Shown: positions 1 to 7,845 of the stretch, piece by piece
Layout of the letters: every line of letters starts with the position of its first letter
Position numbering within the stretch: the stretch's first letter is position 1
The notes under the pieces: model-generated
Databases searched by the model: none
Seen by the model: the letters and a program-made list of their open reading frames with translations, nothing else
What the model was told of the DNA's origin: nothing
Translations under genes and position numbers: made by a program
Assembly: GCF_007829885.1 (NCBI RefSeq)
Contig: NZ_VIWW01000001.1
Coordinates: forward strand, 3,658,001-3,722,000
Direction: 5' to 3'
From: Streptomyces brevispora
Lineage (GTDB): Bacteria; Actinomycetota; Actinomycetes; Streptomycetales; Streptomycetaceae
Length of the DNA: 64,000 nucleotides

Positions 1-589
1 CCTCGACATCGTGGTCAACAACGCGGGCGGAATGCTGTACGGGATGGTGGAGGAGGCCACGGAGAAGCAGATCCGGGACCACCTCGACGTCAACTTCTTC
101 GGTGCCGTCTGGGTGTCCCAGGCCGTGCTGCCGCACCTGCGTGCGCGGGGATCCGGGCGTCTGCTCCAGGTCACGTCGATGGGTGCCGGCGGCGGCATGG
201 CCTCCGTCGGGTTCTACGGGGCCGGGAAGTCGGCGCTCGACTCGGTGAGCGAGGCGCTGGCCATGGAGGTCGCGCAGTTCGGGGTCAAGGTCACCATCGT
301 GCAGATGGGCGGCTACGCCACGGGACTGTTCACGGCAGGCACCACGGAGACGGCGCCCGCTCCCGCCTACGCCGGACTGCGTGCCGAGCTGGAGGAGATG
401 TGGGGCGACGAGGCCGGCCCGGAGGCGAGCACGGCGGCCCCCGCGATCATGAAGCTGGTCGGCCTGCCGGACCCGCCGCGGCGCCTGATCCTCGGTGACA
501 GGTCGTTCGACCACGTCCTGGAGATGGACCGGGCCCGCGCGGAGCAGTACCGGGCCTCGGAGTCGCTCAGCCGGATGGCGCCGGGGTGA
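1..589 (+). CDS. Short-chain dehydrogenase/reductase (5' end outside window)
   Basis: Classical SDR oxidoreductase whose N-terminal part, including the Gly-rich NAD(P) motif, lies outside the window. The 195 visible codons show the NNAG motif at the start, a catalytic Ser at visible residue 59, and the Tyr-x-x-x-Lys pair at 72/76 within the sequence FYGAGK. The C-terminal region is typical of SDRs annotated near acyl-CoA metabolism genes. The substrate cannot be read from sequence. The gene converges on the enoyl-CoA hydratase downstream and probably belongs to the same lipid-catabolic neighbourhood, but its promoter is not visible, so regulon membership is untested. The reading frame is open to the window edge and the stop is TGA at 587-589. 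Confidence 0.9.
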   Translation, partial: LDIVVNNAGGMLYGMVEEATEKQIRDHLDVNFFGAVWVSQAVLPHLRARGSGRLLQVTSMGAGGGMASVGFYGAGKSALDSVSEALAMEVAQFGVKVTIVQMGGYATGLFTAGTTETAPAPAYAGLRAELEEMWGDEAGPEASTAAPAIMKLVGLPDPPRRLILGDRSFDHVLEMDRARAEQYRASESLSRMAPG

Positions 590-637
590 GAACGCAGGAG
601 AGGCGGCGCCGGTCTCCGCCGCCTCACCGGGGTTGCC

Positions 638-789
638 GGACCGGGGCGTCACCTCCGGGCTCGCTGTAGAGCGGCGTCTCCGGGCCCCGGACCAGGGCGT
701 CGCCTCCGAGCCCGCTGTAGGGCGGCGTCTCCGGGCCCCGTCGCAGGGCGTCGCCTCCGGCCCGGCCGTGGGGCGACGCCCTCAGGCCG
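638..789. repeat. Three imperfect 51-bp tandem repeats
   Basis: Unit boundaries are about 638-688, 689-739 and 740-789. Each unit contains the words GGGCGTC, CCTCCG and GCGGCGTCTCCGGGCCCC or close variants. The array fills the gap between two convergent genes. It is open in one frame (a 17-residue repeat), but no convincing start or RBS precedes it, so I treat it as noncoding. It may act in bidirectional termination, or be a drifting minisatellite. Confidence 0.75.
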
Positions 790-813
790 GTTCGTCCGGA
801 TCCCCGAGACGCC

Positions 814-1662
814 CTAGATTCCCCGGTACTTCGGCGCCCGCCGCTCCACGAAGCTCGCCACGCCCTCGTTGGCGTCCTGGGTCGTCATGTTGATCTCCTG
901 GGCCATCGCCTCGGCGGCGAACGCCGTGGCCCGGTCGGCGTCCAGCGAGGCGTTGACCAGCTGCTTGGTGAGGGTGATCGAGCGGGTGGGCCCCTCGGCC
1001 AGCCGCTGGGCCCACACCCGAGCCGTCGCCGCCAGCTCCTCGTCCGGAACGGTCCGGTTGACGAGCCCCAGCCGCTCCGCGTCCCGCGCCGGGAGCGAGT
1101 CGCCGAAGAACATCAGCTCCTTGGCGCGCTGCGGCCCGATCAGCCGGGGCAGCAGGTACGCGCCACCGCCGTCCGGAACCAGTCCGCGGCGCACGAACAC
1201 CTCGATGAACTTGGCCGATTCGGCGGCCAGCACCAGGTCGCAGGCGAACGCGAGATGGGCGCCGATTCCGGCCGCGGTGCCGTTGACCGCCGCGATGACG
1301 GGCTTCTCGCAGTCCAGGACGGCGGCGATCAGGCGTTGCGCGCCGAGCCGGATCGTGCGGGCGACATCGCCCGGCACCCGGTCGCCGGTCGCCGGGGCGC
1401 CCCGCAGGTCGGCGCCGGCGCAGAAGCCGCGGCCGGTGGCGGTCAGGACGACGGCCCGGATCCCGGGGTCGGCGGAGGCCTCGGCGAGCAGCGCGATGAT
1501 GCGTTCGCGCTGGTCCCAGGTGACGGCGTTCATCGCCTCGGGGCGGTTGAGGGTGATCCACGAGACGCCGTTGTCAGTGGCGTGGAGTATCAATGATTCA
1601 GGCGATCCGGACGGGTCGTGCCGGCCGGTGCGGTCGGCGGTGTCTTCGGGGGAGGACGGCAT
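814..1662 (-). CDS. Enoyl-CoA hydratase/isomerase (crotonase family)
   Basis: A 282-residue crotonase-fold protein likely acting on an enoyl-CoA or related CoA thioester. Visible motifs are the oxyanion-hole segments GRGFCAGADLRG and AAVNGTAAGIGAHLAFACD, followed by FVRRGLVPDGGGAYLLPR. The start is the ATG at 1662 because CAGGAG lies just upstream; the open frame continues further 5' but without crotonase sequence. It starts 55 bp downstream of the ADP-forming ligase stop on the same strand and is probably co-transcribed with it from the double operator at 4008-4046. This suggests one pathway: activation to CoA, then hydration. The substrate is unknown. Confidence 0.9.
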   Translation of the reverse strand: MPSSPEDTADRTGRHDPSGSPESLILHATDNGVSWITLNRPEAMNAVTWDQRERIIALLAEASADPGIRAVVLTATGRGFCAGADLRGAPATGDRVPGDVARTIRLGAQRLIAAVLDCEKPVIAAVNGTAAGIGAHLAFACDLVLAAESAKFIEVFVRRGLVPDGGGAYLLPRLIGPQRAKELMFFGDSLPARDAERLGLVNRTVPDEELAATARVWAQRLAEGPTRSITLTKQLVNASLDADRATAFAAEAMAQEINMTTQDANEGVASFVERRAPKYRGI

Positions 1663-1717
1663 GAAGCAGCTCCTGAGCAGGTGGTGGCGGGGCGGACGGG
1701 GGGCCGGCGGGGGCCGG

Positions 1718-3946
1718 TCAGCGGCAGACGGCGAGCGCGTCCAGCGCCACCGCGCCCTGCCCGCGTCCCAGCACCATGAGCGGGTTGATGTCCAGTTCGC
1801 AGAGGTCGTCGCCCAGTTCCAGCGCCATCCGCTGCACCCGCAGCACCACTTCGACGAGCGCGTCCACGTCCACCGGCGGACCGCCGCGCACCCCTTCCAG
1901 CAGAGCCCGGCCGCGCAGCTCGCCGAGCATCGCCCGCGCCTGGTCCTCGCCGAACGGCGGCACTCGCACCGCCGCGTCGTGCAGCACCTCGACCAGTACG
2001 CCACCGAGCCCGACGGTCACGGTCGGGCCGAACAGGGCGTCCTGCGTGACGCCGACCATCATCTCGACGCCCCGCTCGACCATCTGGCAGACCAGGATTC
2101 CGTCCAGGTCGATGTCCTCGTAGCGTGCGATGTCGGTCAGTTCGCGATAGGCGTCCCGCACCTGGCTGGCGGAGGTGAGGCCGACCTTGACCAGACCCAG
2201 TTCGGTCTTGTGGGCCAGTTGTGCGCCGGACGCCTTCATGACAACGGGGTAGCCGACCAGCCCGGCCGCCCGGACGGCCGCCGCGGCGCTGGTCACCAAC
2301 TGCTCGCGGGGCACCCGGATTCCGTAGGCCCGCAGCAGCTGCTTCGCCGCGTGCTCGCTCAGCTGGTGGCCCGGACGCATCAGTGCCTGCGCCTTGCGGA
2401 AGGACGGCGACGGCGTGCGCGGCGCCTCGTCGAAGGGGGAGCGGTAGGAGGCGGCGAACCGGTGGTGGTCCAGATAGGCCTTCACCGCGGTGATGCAGTT
2501 GCCGAACGTACGGAAGGTGGCGACGCGGGACGAGCCGAGCAGCGTCGTGCGGTAGGCGTCCTCCGTACCGACCGGCGAACCCCACACCACGCACACCAGC
2601 TTGTCCGTGGCCTCCGCCGCGTCCACCAGGTCCTGCGCGAGTTTGTCGCTCATCGGCGGGAAGGGGCCGGTGATCGGACAGATCAGCACCCCGACCCCGG
2701 GGTCGGCGAGGATCGCGTCGATGATCTTCCGGCCGCGCCAGTCGCCGACCGGGTGCCCGCCGTTGTCGACCGGGTTCGCCACGTTCAGGTAGCCGGGTAT
2801 CCAGGTGTGCAGCTCGGCCTGCTTCTCCTCGGACAGGACCGGGATCTCCAGACCCGCCGCGGTCGCCAGGTCCGAGAAGTGCGCGCCCGTGCCGCCCGAG
2901 ATCGAATACACCACGACCCCGTCGGCCAGTGGTTTGCGGGCCCGTGCCAGGAGGGCGGCGGTGTCCTGGAGTTCGTCGAGGCCGTCCACCCGGATCACGC
3001 CGAACTGCCGCATCGCCGCATCGACGACCTGGTCGGCGCCGGTCAGCTTGCCGGTGTGTGACGCGGCCATCCTGGCCCCCGTCTCCGTACGCCCGACCTT
3101 GACCGCCACCACCGGGACCCCGGCCCGTGCGGCCCGGTCGGCGGCGAGCAGAAAGGAACGCCCGTCCTTGAGCCCCTCCACGTAGCAGGCGATGGCCCCG
3201 ACCTCGGGGCGCTGGGAGAAGTACGCGATGAAGTCGGAGGTCTCCAGATCCGCCTCGTTGCCCGTGGGCGCCCAGTGCGAGAGCCGCACGCCCAGCTCCT
3301 GAAGGGTGTAGACGGGGCGCCCCTGGTGGCCGGACTGGGTGATCAGTGCGATCGCCGGCCCCTCCAGGTCGTCCCGGAACTCCTCGAAGGCGTTGAGGTT
3401 GGTGTTCGGCCCGAGCAGCCGCAGCCCCGACCGCTCCACCGCGGCGGCCAGCCGGGCCTGCGCGGCGGCGCCCTCCGCCCCGGTCTCCGCGAAACCGGAG
3501 GCGAAGGCGACGGCGAACTTCACCTTGGCGTGCGCGAGTTCCTCGATCACCGGGAGCGGGTCGCCGACCAGCAGCACCGCCAGGTCCACCTGTTCCGGCA
3601 GCTCGGCGACGGAAGGAGAGCACGCCCGCCCGAAGACGGACTCCCGCGTGGGATGCACGGGATACAGCCGCGCCCCGACCCGCTCGGCCCAGGCGATGAG
3701 CTGCCGGGTGATCCCGGTATGGGGCCGGCCATCGGTGTCGGAGGCGCCGATGACGGCCACGGACTCGGGCCGGAAGAACCGGTCCAGATCCGGCACGGCC
3801 GCGTGCAGCGGCCGCCCGCTGACATCGAGATCGCCTTCCGCGGCGGCGGCCGTCATGCTGTGGACGGCGGCGTGCGGCTCCTCGCCGCAGGCCACCACCC
3901 TGGCGCGGAAGTCGGTGGTGAGGGTGCCGTGAGTCGATCCAAGCAT
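1718..3946 (-). CDS. Acetate--CoA ligase (ADP-forming) family / acyl-CoA synthetase, fused alpha-beta
   Basis: A 742-residue protein of the NDP-forming acyl-CoA synthetase superfamily. An N-terminal CoA-binding Rossmann domain (about 30-150, FFRPESVAVIGASDTDGRPH) is followed by ligase-CoA domains. The latter hold LITQSGHQGRP and the likely phospho-His segment ASHTGKLTGADQ. A C-terminal ATP-grasp domain spans about 520-740 (PVVMKASGAQLAHKTELGLV, ELDINPLMVL). Such enzymes make acyl-CoA from an acid, ATP and CoA via phospho-histidine. The ATG at 3946 is chosen because GGGCGGA precedes it; a GTG at 3958 is possible. Two TetR-type operators lie 62-100 bp upstream. Substrate specificity is not readable; it is one of two acid-activating enzymes in the proposed regulon. 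Confidence 0.87.
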   Translation of the reverse strand: MLGSTHGTLTTDFRARVVACGEEPHAAVHSMTAAAAEGDLDVSGRPLHAAVPDLDRFFRPESVAVIGASDTDGRPHTGITRQLIAWAERVGARLYPVHPTRESVFGRACSPSVAELPEQVDLAVLLVGDPLPVIEELAHAKVKFAVAFASGFAETGAEGAAAQARLAAAVERSGLRLLGPNTNLNAFEEFRDDLEGPAIALITQSGHQGRPVYTLQELGVRLSHWAPTGNEADLETSDFIAYFSQRPEVGAIACYVEGLKDGRSFLLAADRAARAGVPVVAVKVGRTETGARMAASHTGKLTGADQVVDAAMRQFGVIRVDGLDELQDTAALLARARKPLADGVVVYSISGGTGAHFSDLATAAGLEIPVLSEEKQAELHTWIPGYLNVANPVDNGGHPVGDWRGRKIIDAILADPGVGVLICPITGPFPPMSDKLAQDLVDAAEATDKLVCVVWGSPVGTEDAYRTTLLGSSRVATFRTFGNCITAVKAYLDHHRFAASYRSPFDEAPRTPSPSFRKAQALMRPGHQLSEHAAKQLLRAYGIRVPREQLVTSAAAAVRAAGLVGYPVVMKASGAQLAHKTELGLVKVGLTSASQVRDAYRELTDIARYEDIDLDGILVCQMVERGVEMMVGVTQDALFGPTVTVGLGGVLVEVLHDAAVRVPPFGEDQARAMLGELRGRALLEGVRGGPPVDVDALVEVVLRVQRMALELGDDLCELDINPLMVLGRGQGAVALDALAVCR

Positions 3947-4007
3947 CGTTCCGCCCACTCCTGCTCGAAGGTCCTCGGCGCTCGTGCTGTCCGCCCGACG
4001 CCATAAG

Positions 4008-4022
4008 CTGACGCTGTGTCAG
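4008..4022. promoter_or_regulatory. Candidate TetR operator 1a (CTGACGCTGTGTCAG)
   Basis: A 15-bp inverted repeat with one arm mismatch, centred 24 bp from the perfect copy at 4032-4046. It lies upstream of the ADP-forming acyl-CoA ligase. It is the weakest member of the eight-site family because the arm reads CTGACGC rather than CTGACGG. Confidence 0.6.
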
Positions 4023-4031
4023 GTTACTGAA

Positions 4032-4046
4032 CTGACGGCCCGTCAG
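4032..4046. promoter_or_regulatory. Candidate TetR operator 1b (CTGACGGCCCGTCAG)
   Basis: A perfect palindrome: 7-bp arms CTGACGG and CCGTCAG around one central base. It is the best match to the family consensus, and lies 86 bp upstream of the ligase ATG. Together with 4008-4022 it would let two dimers bind about two helical turns apart. Confidence 0.75.
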
Positions 4047-4504
4047 GAATGGTTGTGCAGGCAAAGGCTGAGAGTGGCGTTTCCGGGGCGGGGGTGCGGG
4101 GCGGGGATGAGGGTGCGGAAGCGGGCAGGGTTGGCCGCGGGGTCGGGGTGCGGAGTCGGCCGCGGAGGCGGGGCGCGGGGCGGCGCGCGGGGCGGTGCGC
4201 GGGGCGGTGCGCCAAGGCCCCGGCCGGGGCGTCCGGCAGGGGCTGCGGCGCGCGCCGCGACGAGTGGGCCGTGGTGAGTGGGCCGTGGTGAGTGGCTGCG
4301 ATGGACTGACGGACGAGCGCTGGCGAGCGGGCGAGCGGGCGTGCGAGAGGACGTTGACGATTCAGGCGGACGGACGTTGACGGGCGGACGTTGACGGGCG
4401 GACGCTGACGAGCGGGCAGCCGGGCGTTGATGAGCGGGCGGGCGGTGGCGAGCGAGCGGGCAGCCCAGCGGTGGCGAGCGAGCGGGCAGGCGGGCGGTGG
4501 TGGG
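4047..4504. repeat. Gene-free stretch with G-rich simple repeats
   Basis: No supported gene lies in this 460-bp gap. It contains GCGCGGGGCGGT-type 12-bp repeats at about 4160-4215, a repeated GTGGTGAGTGGGCC at about 4263-4295, and GTTGACGGGCGGAC-type repeats at about 4375-4420. These are followed by repeats of GGTGGCGAGCGAGCGGGCA up to the monooxygenase stop. The strand asymmetry (G-rich top strand) is strong. It is likely slippage-generated DNA downstream of the monooxygenase gene. Confidence 0.7.
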
Positions 4505-5692
4505 TCAGGTGGTGCGGGCGAGCTTTCTGGCGATCTTCTCCGCGTCCCGGGCCAGTTCGCGGAGCATGCCGCTGATCGGGTTCGTGAACCCGGTGAAGTA
4601 CAGCCCGGGTGCCTGCTTCGGCGTGCGGCCGCCGCGCACCACCGGCCGGCCCCGGGCGTCCAGTACCCCGAGGTGACCGACCAGGCCCTCCAGGGAGCGC
4701 AGGTAGCCGGTCGCGGCGATGACCGCGTCCGGGGTGATCCGGGTCCCGTCGGCCAGCTCCACCGCGTCCCCGTCGAACGACTCGACGGCCGCCACCGGCA
4801 CCACCCGGCCGCTCTTCACCGCGTCGATCAGCCCCACGTCCTGGACCGGGATGGCGCCGTCCTTGACCCGCGAGTACAAGCCGGTGTCCGGGCGGGGCAG
4901 GCCCTGTTCGGCGAGGTCGGGCATGGAGACGCGGGTCAGCAGGCCCCCGGCGCGGTCGACGAGCGCGACCGGCAACCGGCGCACCAGGATGCCGGTTCCC
5001 TGGGCGGGCCAGCCCGCCGTGGAGCGGCGCAGGATGTGCGGAACGGTGCGCACCGCGAGCCGCACCCGTGACGCCCCGCCCTCCACCAGGTCGACGGCTA
5101 TCTCCGCCCCCGTGTTGCCGACGCCCACGACGAGGACGTCCTTGCCCGCGTAGGGGGCCGGGTTGCGGTAGTCGGCGGCGTGCACCAGTTCGCCGGTGAA
5201 GGTGTCGCGCCCGGGCCAGTCGGGGATGCGCGGGGTGTGGTTGAAGCCGGTGGCCACGACCACGGCCCGGCCGGTCAGCTGACGGCCGCCGGTCGCGGTC
5301 AGCAGCCACCCGGTGCCGTCCGGCGCCCGGTCGACGCGGGAGACCTCGACGCCCGTCACCACTTCCAGCTTGTGGTGCTCGGTGTACTTCTCCAGGTAGC
5401 GCACCACGTTGTCGCGGGACACCCAGCGGCCGAACCGGCGGGGCATGGCCAGCCCCGGGAGGGAGGACCAGCGCCGGGTGGTGTGCAGGTGCAGCCGGTC
5501 GTAGTGGCGCCGCCAGGATGCGCCGACGTCCGCGGACTTCTCCAGTACGACAGCCCGTTGCCCCTGTTCGCGCAGGGCCGCCGCCGCGGCGAGACCGCCC
5601 GGACCGCCGCCGATGACGTAGACGGGGCGGTCCTCGGTGAGGTCGCTGGGGGCCGGAATGGGGCTACCGGGGGTAGATGTGCTGTCGGGCAT
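4505..5692 (-). CDS. Flavin-containing monooxygenase (CzcO/YUCCA-like)
   Basis: A 395-residue FAD/NADPH-dependent monooxygenase. The FAD-binding GGGPGGLAAA is at about 28-37, and a second Rossmann motif (VVGVGNTGAE) for NADPH is near 198. ATGFNHTP marks the FAD domain end. The family fingerprint reads FTGELVHAADYRN, i.e. FxGxxxHxxxY, with Tyr where type I Baeyer-Villiger enzymes have Trp; this favours an FMO or YUCCA-like N/S/C oxygenase over a classical BVMO. It starts at ATG 5692. It is divergent from the DoxX gene and shares the operator at 5804-5818. The substrate is unknown; in context it may oxygenate a lipid-derived intermediate. Confidence 0.88.
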   Translation of the reverse strand: MPDSTSTPGSPIPAPSDLTEDRPVYVIGGGPGGLAAAAALREQGQRAVVLEKSADVGASWRRHYDRLHLHTTRRWSSLPGLAMPRRFGRWVSRDNVVRYLEKYTEHHKLEVVTGVEVSRVDRAPDGTGWLLTATGGRQLTGRAVVVATGFNHTPRIPDWPGRDTFTGELVHAADYRNPAPYAGKDVLVVGVGNTGAEIAVDLVEGGASRVRLAVRTVPHILRRSTAGWPAQGTGILVRRLPVALVDRAGGLLTRVSMPDLAEQGLPRPDTGLYSRVKDGAIPVQDVGLIDAVKSGRVVPVAAVESFDGDAVELADGTRITPDAVIAATGYLRSLEGLVGHLGVLDARGRPVVRGGRTPKQAPGLYFTGFTNPISGMLRELARDAEKIARKLARTT

Positions 5693-5803
5693 GGTTTGGA
5701 GCGTAATCGTGCTTCACCTTGATGGGTCTCGGTCAAGACCGGAATCGATTGCGAATTGATCACGGGTGCGCACCCCTTGCGCGGACCGCCGCCATCAGGT
5801 GAA

Positions 5804-5818
5804 CTGACATGCCGTCAG
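5804..5818. promoter_or_regulatory. Candidate TetR operator 2 (CTGACATGCCGTCAG)
   Basis: A 15-bp site in the 148-bp gap between the divergent monooxygenase and DoxX genes, 23 bp before the DoxX ATG. On the other strand it reads CTGACGGCATGTCAG. It differs at only one base from the site over the TetR start codon, which ties the two promoters to one regulator. Confidence 0.72.
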
Positions 5819-5840
5819 ATTACGTGAACGGGAGGGCCCC

Positions 5841-6293
5841 ATGCGGACGATCTGGCTCGACGGAGCCGAGTGGCTCGCCGTGCTCCGAATTGGCCTCGGC
5901 CTCTGGTGGCTGGAGAGCTGGCGGCACAAGGACAAGAAGGGCTGGTTCGAGCGCGGCACCGGTATCGCCTGGGCCGCCGACGTCGCGGGGAAGCACCGCT
6001 GGACGGTGGTCCGCGGCGGCTTCGAGAAGATCGTCGCGCCGCGTCCCAAGGCGATGGCGTACATCGTCGTCTACGCGGAACTCGCCCTGGGCCTCGGCCT
6101 GGTGACCGGCCTCCTGACCCCGGTCGCCCTGATCGCGGGGCTCCTGCTCAACCTGCTCTATCTGGTGCTGATGATCCACGACTGGGCCGAGCAGGGGCAG
6201 AACGCGATGATGGCGCTGAGCTCGCTCGTCGCCCTGTTCGCCATGTCCTGGCAGACCTGGTCCCTCGACCACGCGATCGGACTGTTCCTGTGA
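5841..6293 (+). CDS. DoxX-family integral membrane protein
   Basis: A 150-residue protein with about four hydrophobic segments. An N-terminal helix ends in LGLWWLESWRHK, a central pair lies around residues 75-115 (AYIVVYAELALGLGLVTG, LLLNLLYLVLMIHDW), and a C-terminal helix around 122-140. DoxX proteins are small quinone- or thiol-redox-linked membrane proteins of variable role. It starts 23 bp after the operator, and its stop overlaps the GTG of the DUF35 gene, so the two are translationally coupled. A DoxX protein inside a CoA-thioester regulon is unusual; it could pass electrons to the respiratory chain, but that is inference. Confidence 0.85.
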   Translation: MRTIWLDGAEWLAVLRIGLGLWWLESWRHKDKKGWFERGTGIAWAADVAGKHRWTVVRGGFEKIVAPRPKAMAYIVVYAELALGLGLVTGLLTPVALIAGLLLNLLYLVLMIHDWAEQGQNAMMALSSLVALFAMSWQTWSLDHAIGLFL

Positions 6294-6823
6294 CGGCGAC
6301 CCCACCGGCGGCCCCATCAGCGACCCCCTCAGTGACCTCACCGTCCGCCCCACCAGAGACCCCGCCGTCCACCCCACCGGCCTCCGCAGGGCCGTCTCCC
6401 GCTCCCGCCCCCGCCTCCGCCCCGGCTCCCCGCTACGACCTGCCGGAGCCGGACGCGTCCACCCGCCCCTACTGGGACGCCGCAGCCGAGGGACACCTGC
6501 TGCTGCGCCGCTGCCGGGCCTGCGACCGGACGCACCACTACCCGCGCGAGTTCTGCCCGCACTGCTGGAGCGAGGACGTCACCTGGGAGCGGGCGAGCGG
6601 CCGGGCCACGCTCTACACCTGGTCCGTCGTCCACCGCAACGACCTGCCGCCGTTCGGCACCCGTGTGCCGTACGTCGCCGCTGTCGTCGACCTGGCCGAG
6701 GGGCCGCGGGTGATGACGGAGGTCGTGGGGTGCGAGGAGTCCGCGCTCGCCATCGGGATGGAGTTGCGGGTGACGTTCCGGGAGGAGGAGGGGCGCGAGG
6801 CGGTGGCGGTGTTCCGGCCTTAG
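6290..6823 (+). CDS. DUF35 OB-fold protein with zinc ribbon (acyl-CoA-associated)
   Basis: A 177-residue protein. Residues 1-47 are a Pro/Ala/Ser/Thr-rich extension not usual for the family. A rubredoxin-like zinc ribbon (Cys75, Cys78, Cys89, Cys92; CRACD and CPHCW) and an OB fold (about 100-177) follow. DUF35 proteins partner thiolase-like lipid-transfer enzymes, as in sterol side-chain aldolases (Ltp2 type). A partner could be the thiolase at 16295-17464, which has no adjacent DUF35. The GTG start overlaps the DoxX stop. The stop TAG at 6821-6823 touches the left end of an IS remnant at 6824, so the natural C-terminus may have been trimmed. Confidence 0.82.
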   Translation: MTATPPAAPSATPSVTSPSAPPETPPSTPPASAGPSPAPAPASAPAPRYDLPEPDASTRPYWDAAAEGHLLLRRCRACDRTHHYPREFCPHCWSEDVTWERASGRATLYTWSVVHRNDLPPFGTRVPYVAAVVDLAEGPRVMTEVVGCEESALAIGMELRVTFREEEGREAVAVFRP

Positions 6824-7551
6824 CCCTGATCCACCGATCTGGTGGCGGTGGATGACTCTTCGGAAAACAAGAAAGTGCCTTGTGACCTGCGATGATGGGA
6901 GTTCTTGAGGCTTCCAGCACGCACGATCGGCAAGTCACTTCCGAGATGCAAGTTTTCCGTACTCCAGCGGCGGTCTCCGCTGCGTTCGATGACTCGAATC
7001 TGGTCGCGCATGCCGGGCTGGTTCCGGTGATGAGACTGGTCGAACGGTGTGGGCTGTCGGGTCTGGTGGGAACACCGTCACCACGCGGTCATCGAGCAGG
7101 TCATCGCCGACAGCAAAGCCTCCGCCCTGGCCCACCTGCCGTCCGCACACTTCCACGTCAACGCCGCATGGCTCACCCTGTGGGCGATGACCTACAACCT
7201 TCTGCGGGCCACCGGCACACAGGCCTCCGCCTTCCACGCCAGGGCCACCACCACCACGATCCGCACCCACCTGGTCCACGTTCCGGCCCGGATCGCCCGC
7301 TCCGCCCGCCGCATGACCCTGCACCTGCCGCACAACTGGCCTTGGCAGCACGCCCGGACACACCTGTTCTCCACCGCCCACGGACCGGCCGGCTGATACG
7401 AACAGCCCCTGCCCGCCCCGCCCGCAAGGGCCCGACCGGAACCGAACCGTGGAAATGCTGGGCAGACCAGCGGACACAACCTGCCCCCACCCGGCCACCC
7501 GCCCCGAAGCCGATCAAAGGACCACTCTCAAACCACCTCGGTGGATCAAGG
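6824..7551 (+). mobile_element. IS1380-family element, internally deleted
   Basis: The ends form an imperfect inverted repeat. The left end is 6824-6843 (CCCTGATCCACCGATCTGGT) and the right end is 7532-7551, whose reverse complement is CCTTGATCCACCGAGGTGGT (16 of 20 bases match). Between them lie the N- and C-terminal parts of an IS1380-type transposase. Possible target duplication is CTTA on the left and CTAA on the right if each end is extended by one base, so it is imperfect. The element is about 730 bp, roughly half the normal size, and cannot transpose by itself. Confidence 0.75.
6946..7396 (+). pseudogene. IS1380-type transposase remnant with central deletion
   Basis: From ATG 6946 one frame gives the family N-terminus (about 42 residues, MQVFRTPAAVSAAFDDSNLV onward, ending in CGLSGLV). 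Near 7069 the similarity continues in another frame with the C-terminal part (HAVIEQVIADSKASALAHLP through to the stop at 7394-7396). About 300 residues, including most of the DDE core, are missing. The last conserved Glu of the DDE triad may be the one in HAVIEQVIADSK. It is a clear relic. Confidence 0.8.
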
Positions 7552-7601
7552 CCTAAGTCACAACTGGTGACAGTTGAATACACGAGCCCACCAGTATCAA
7601 A

Positions 7602-7685
7602 CCCGGCATCGTGGTCCGTACAAGGTTGCCAGTACCCGGCATCGTGGCCCGCACAAGGTTGCCAGCACCCGGCATCGTGGTCCGT
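7602..7685. repeat. 33-bp tandem repeat, two and a half copies
   Basis: Unit 1 is 7602-7634, unit 2 is 7635-7667 and a partial unit starts at 7668. The unit begins CCCGGCATCGTGG and contains ACAAGGTTGCCAG. It lies between the IS right end and the secreted-protein gene. The rest of the 7397-7845 gap holds the IS tail and no recognisable gene; a promoter for the secreted protein should be downstream of the array. Confidence 0.75.
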
Positions 7686-7845
7686 TACTCCGTCCTGTCA
7701 TCATGACCACGGCGCGGGAGCGGCGGCGTCGTGGTCCGCATGAGGGCATCTACGCCATTTGCCTTCCGCCGGTGCTGCGCCCCCTCGCTCCGAGGTGCGC
7801 GAGCATGCCGGGCGCAAGACGCGCTCGCCTGAGACAGGAGCCGTA

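Noticed and set aside
590..893. Small gene spanning the 51-bp repeats (17-residue repeats)
   Set aside because: No RBS-linked start, it overlaps both flanking genes out of frame, and composition fits a noncoding minisatellite.
7602..7685. CRISPR array
   Set aside because: Units are contiguous with no spacers; the same applies to the repeats at 638-789, 42112-42231 and 56636-56699. No cas genes are present.
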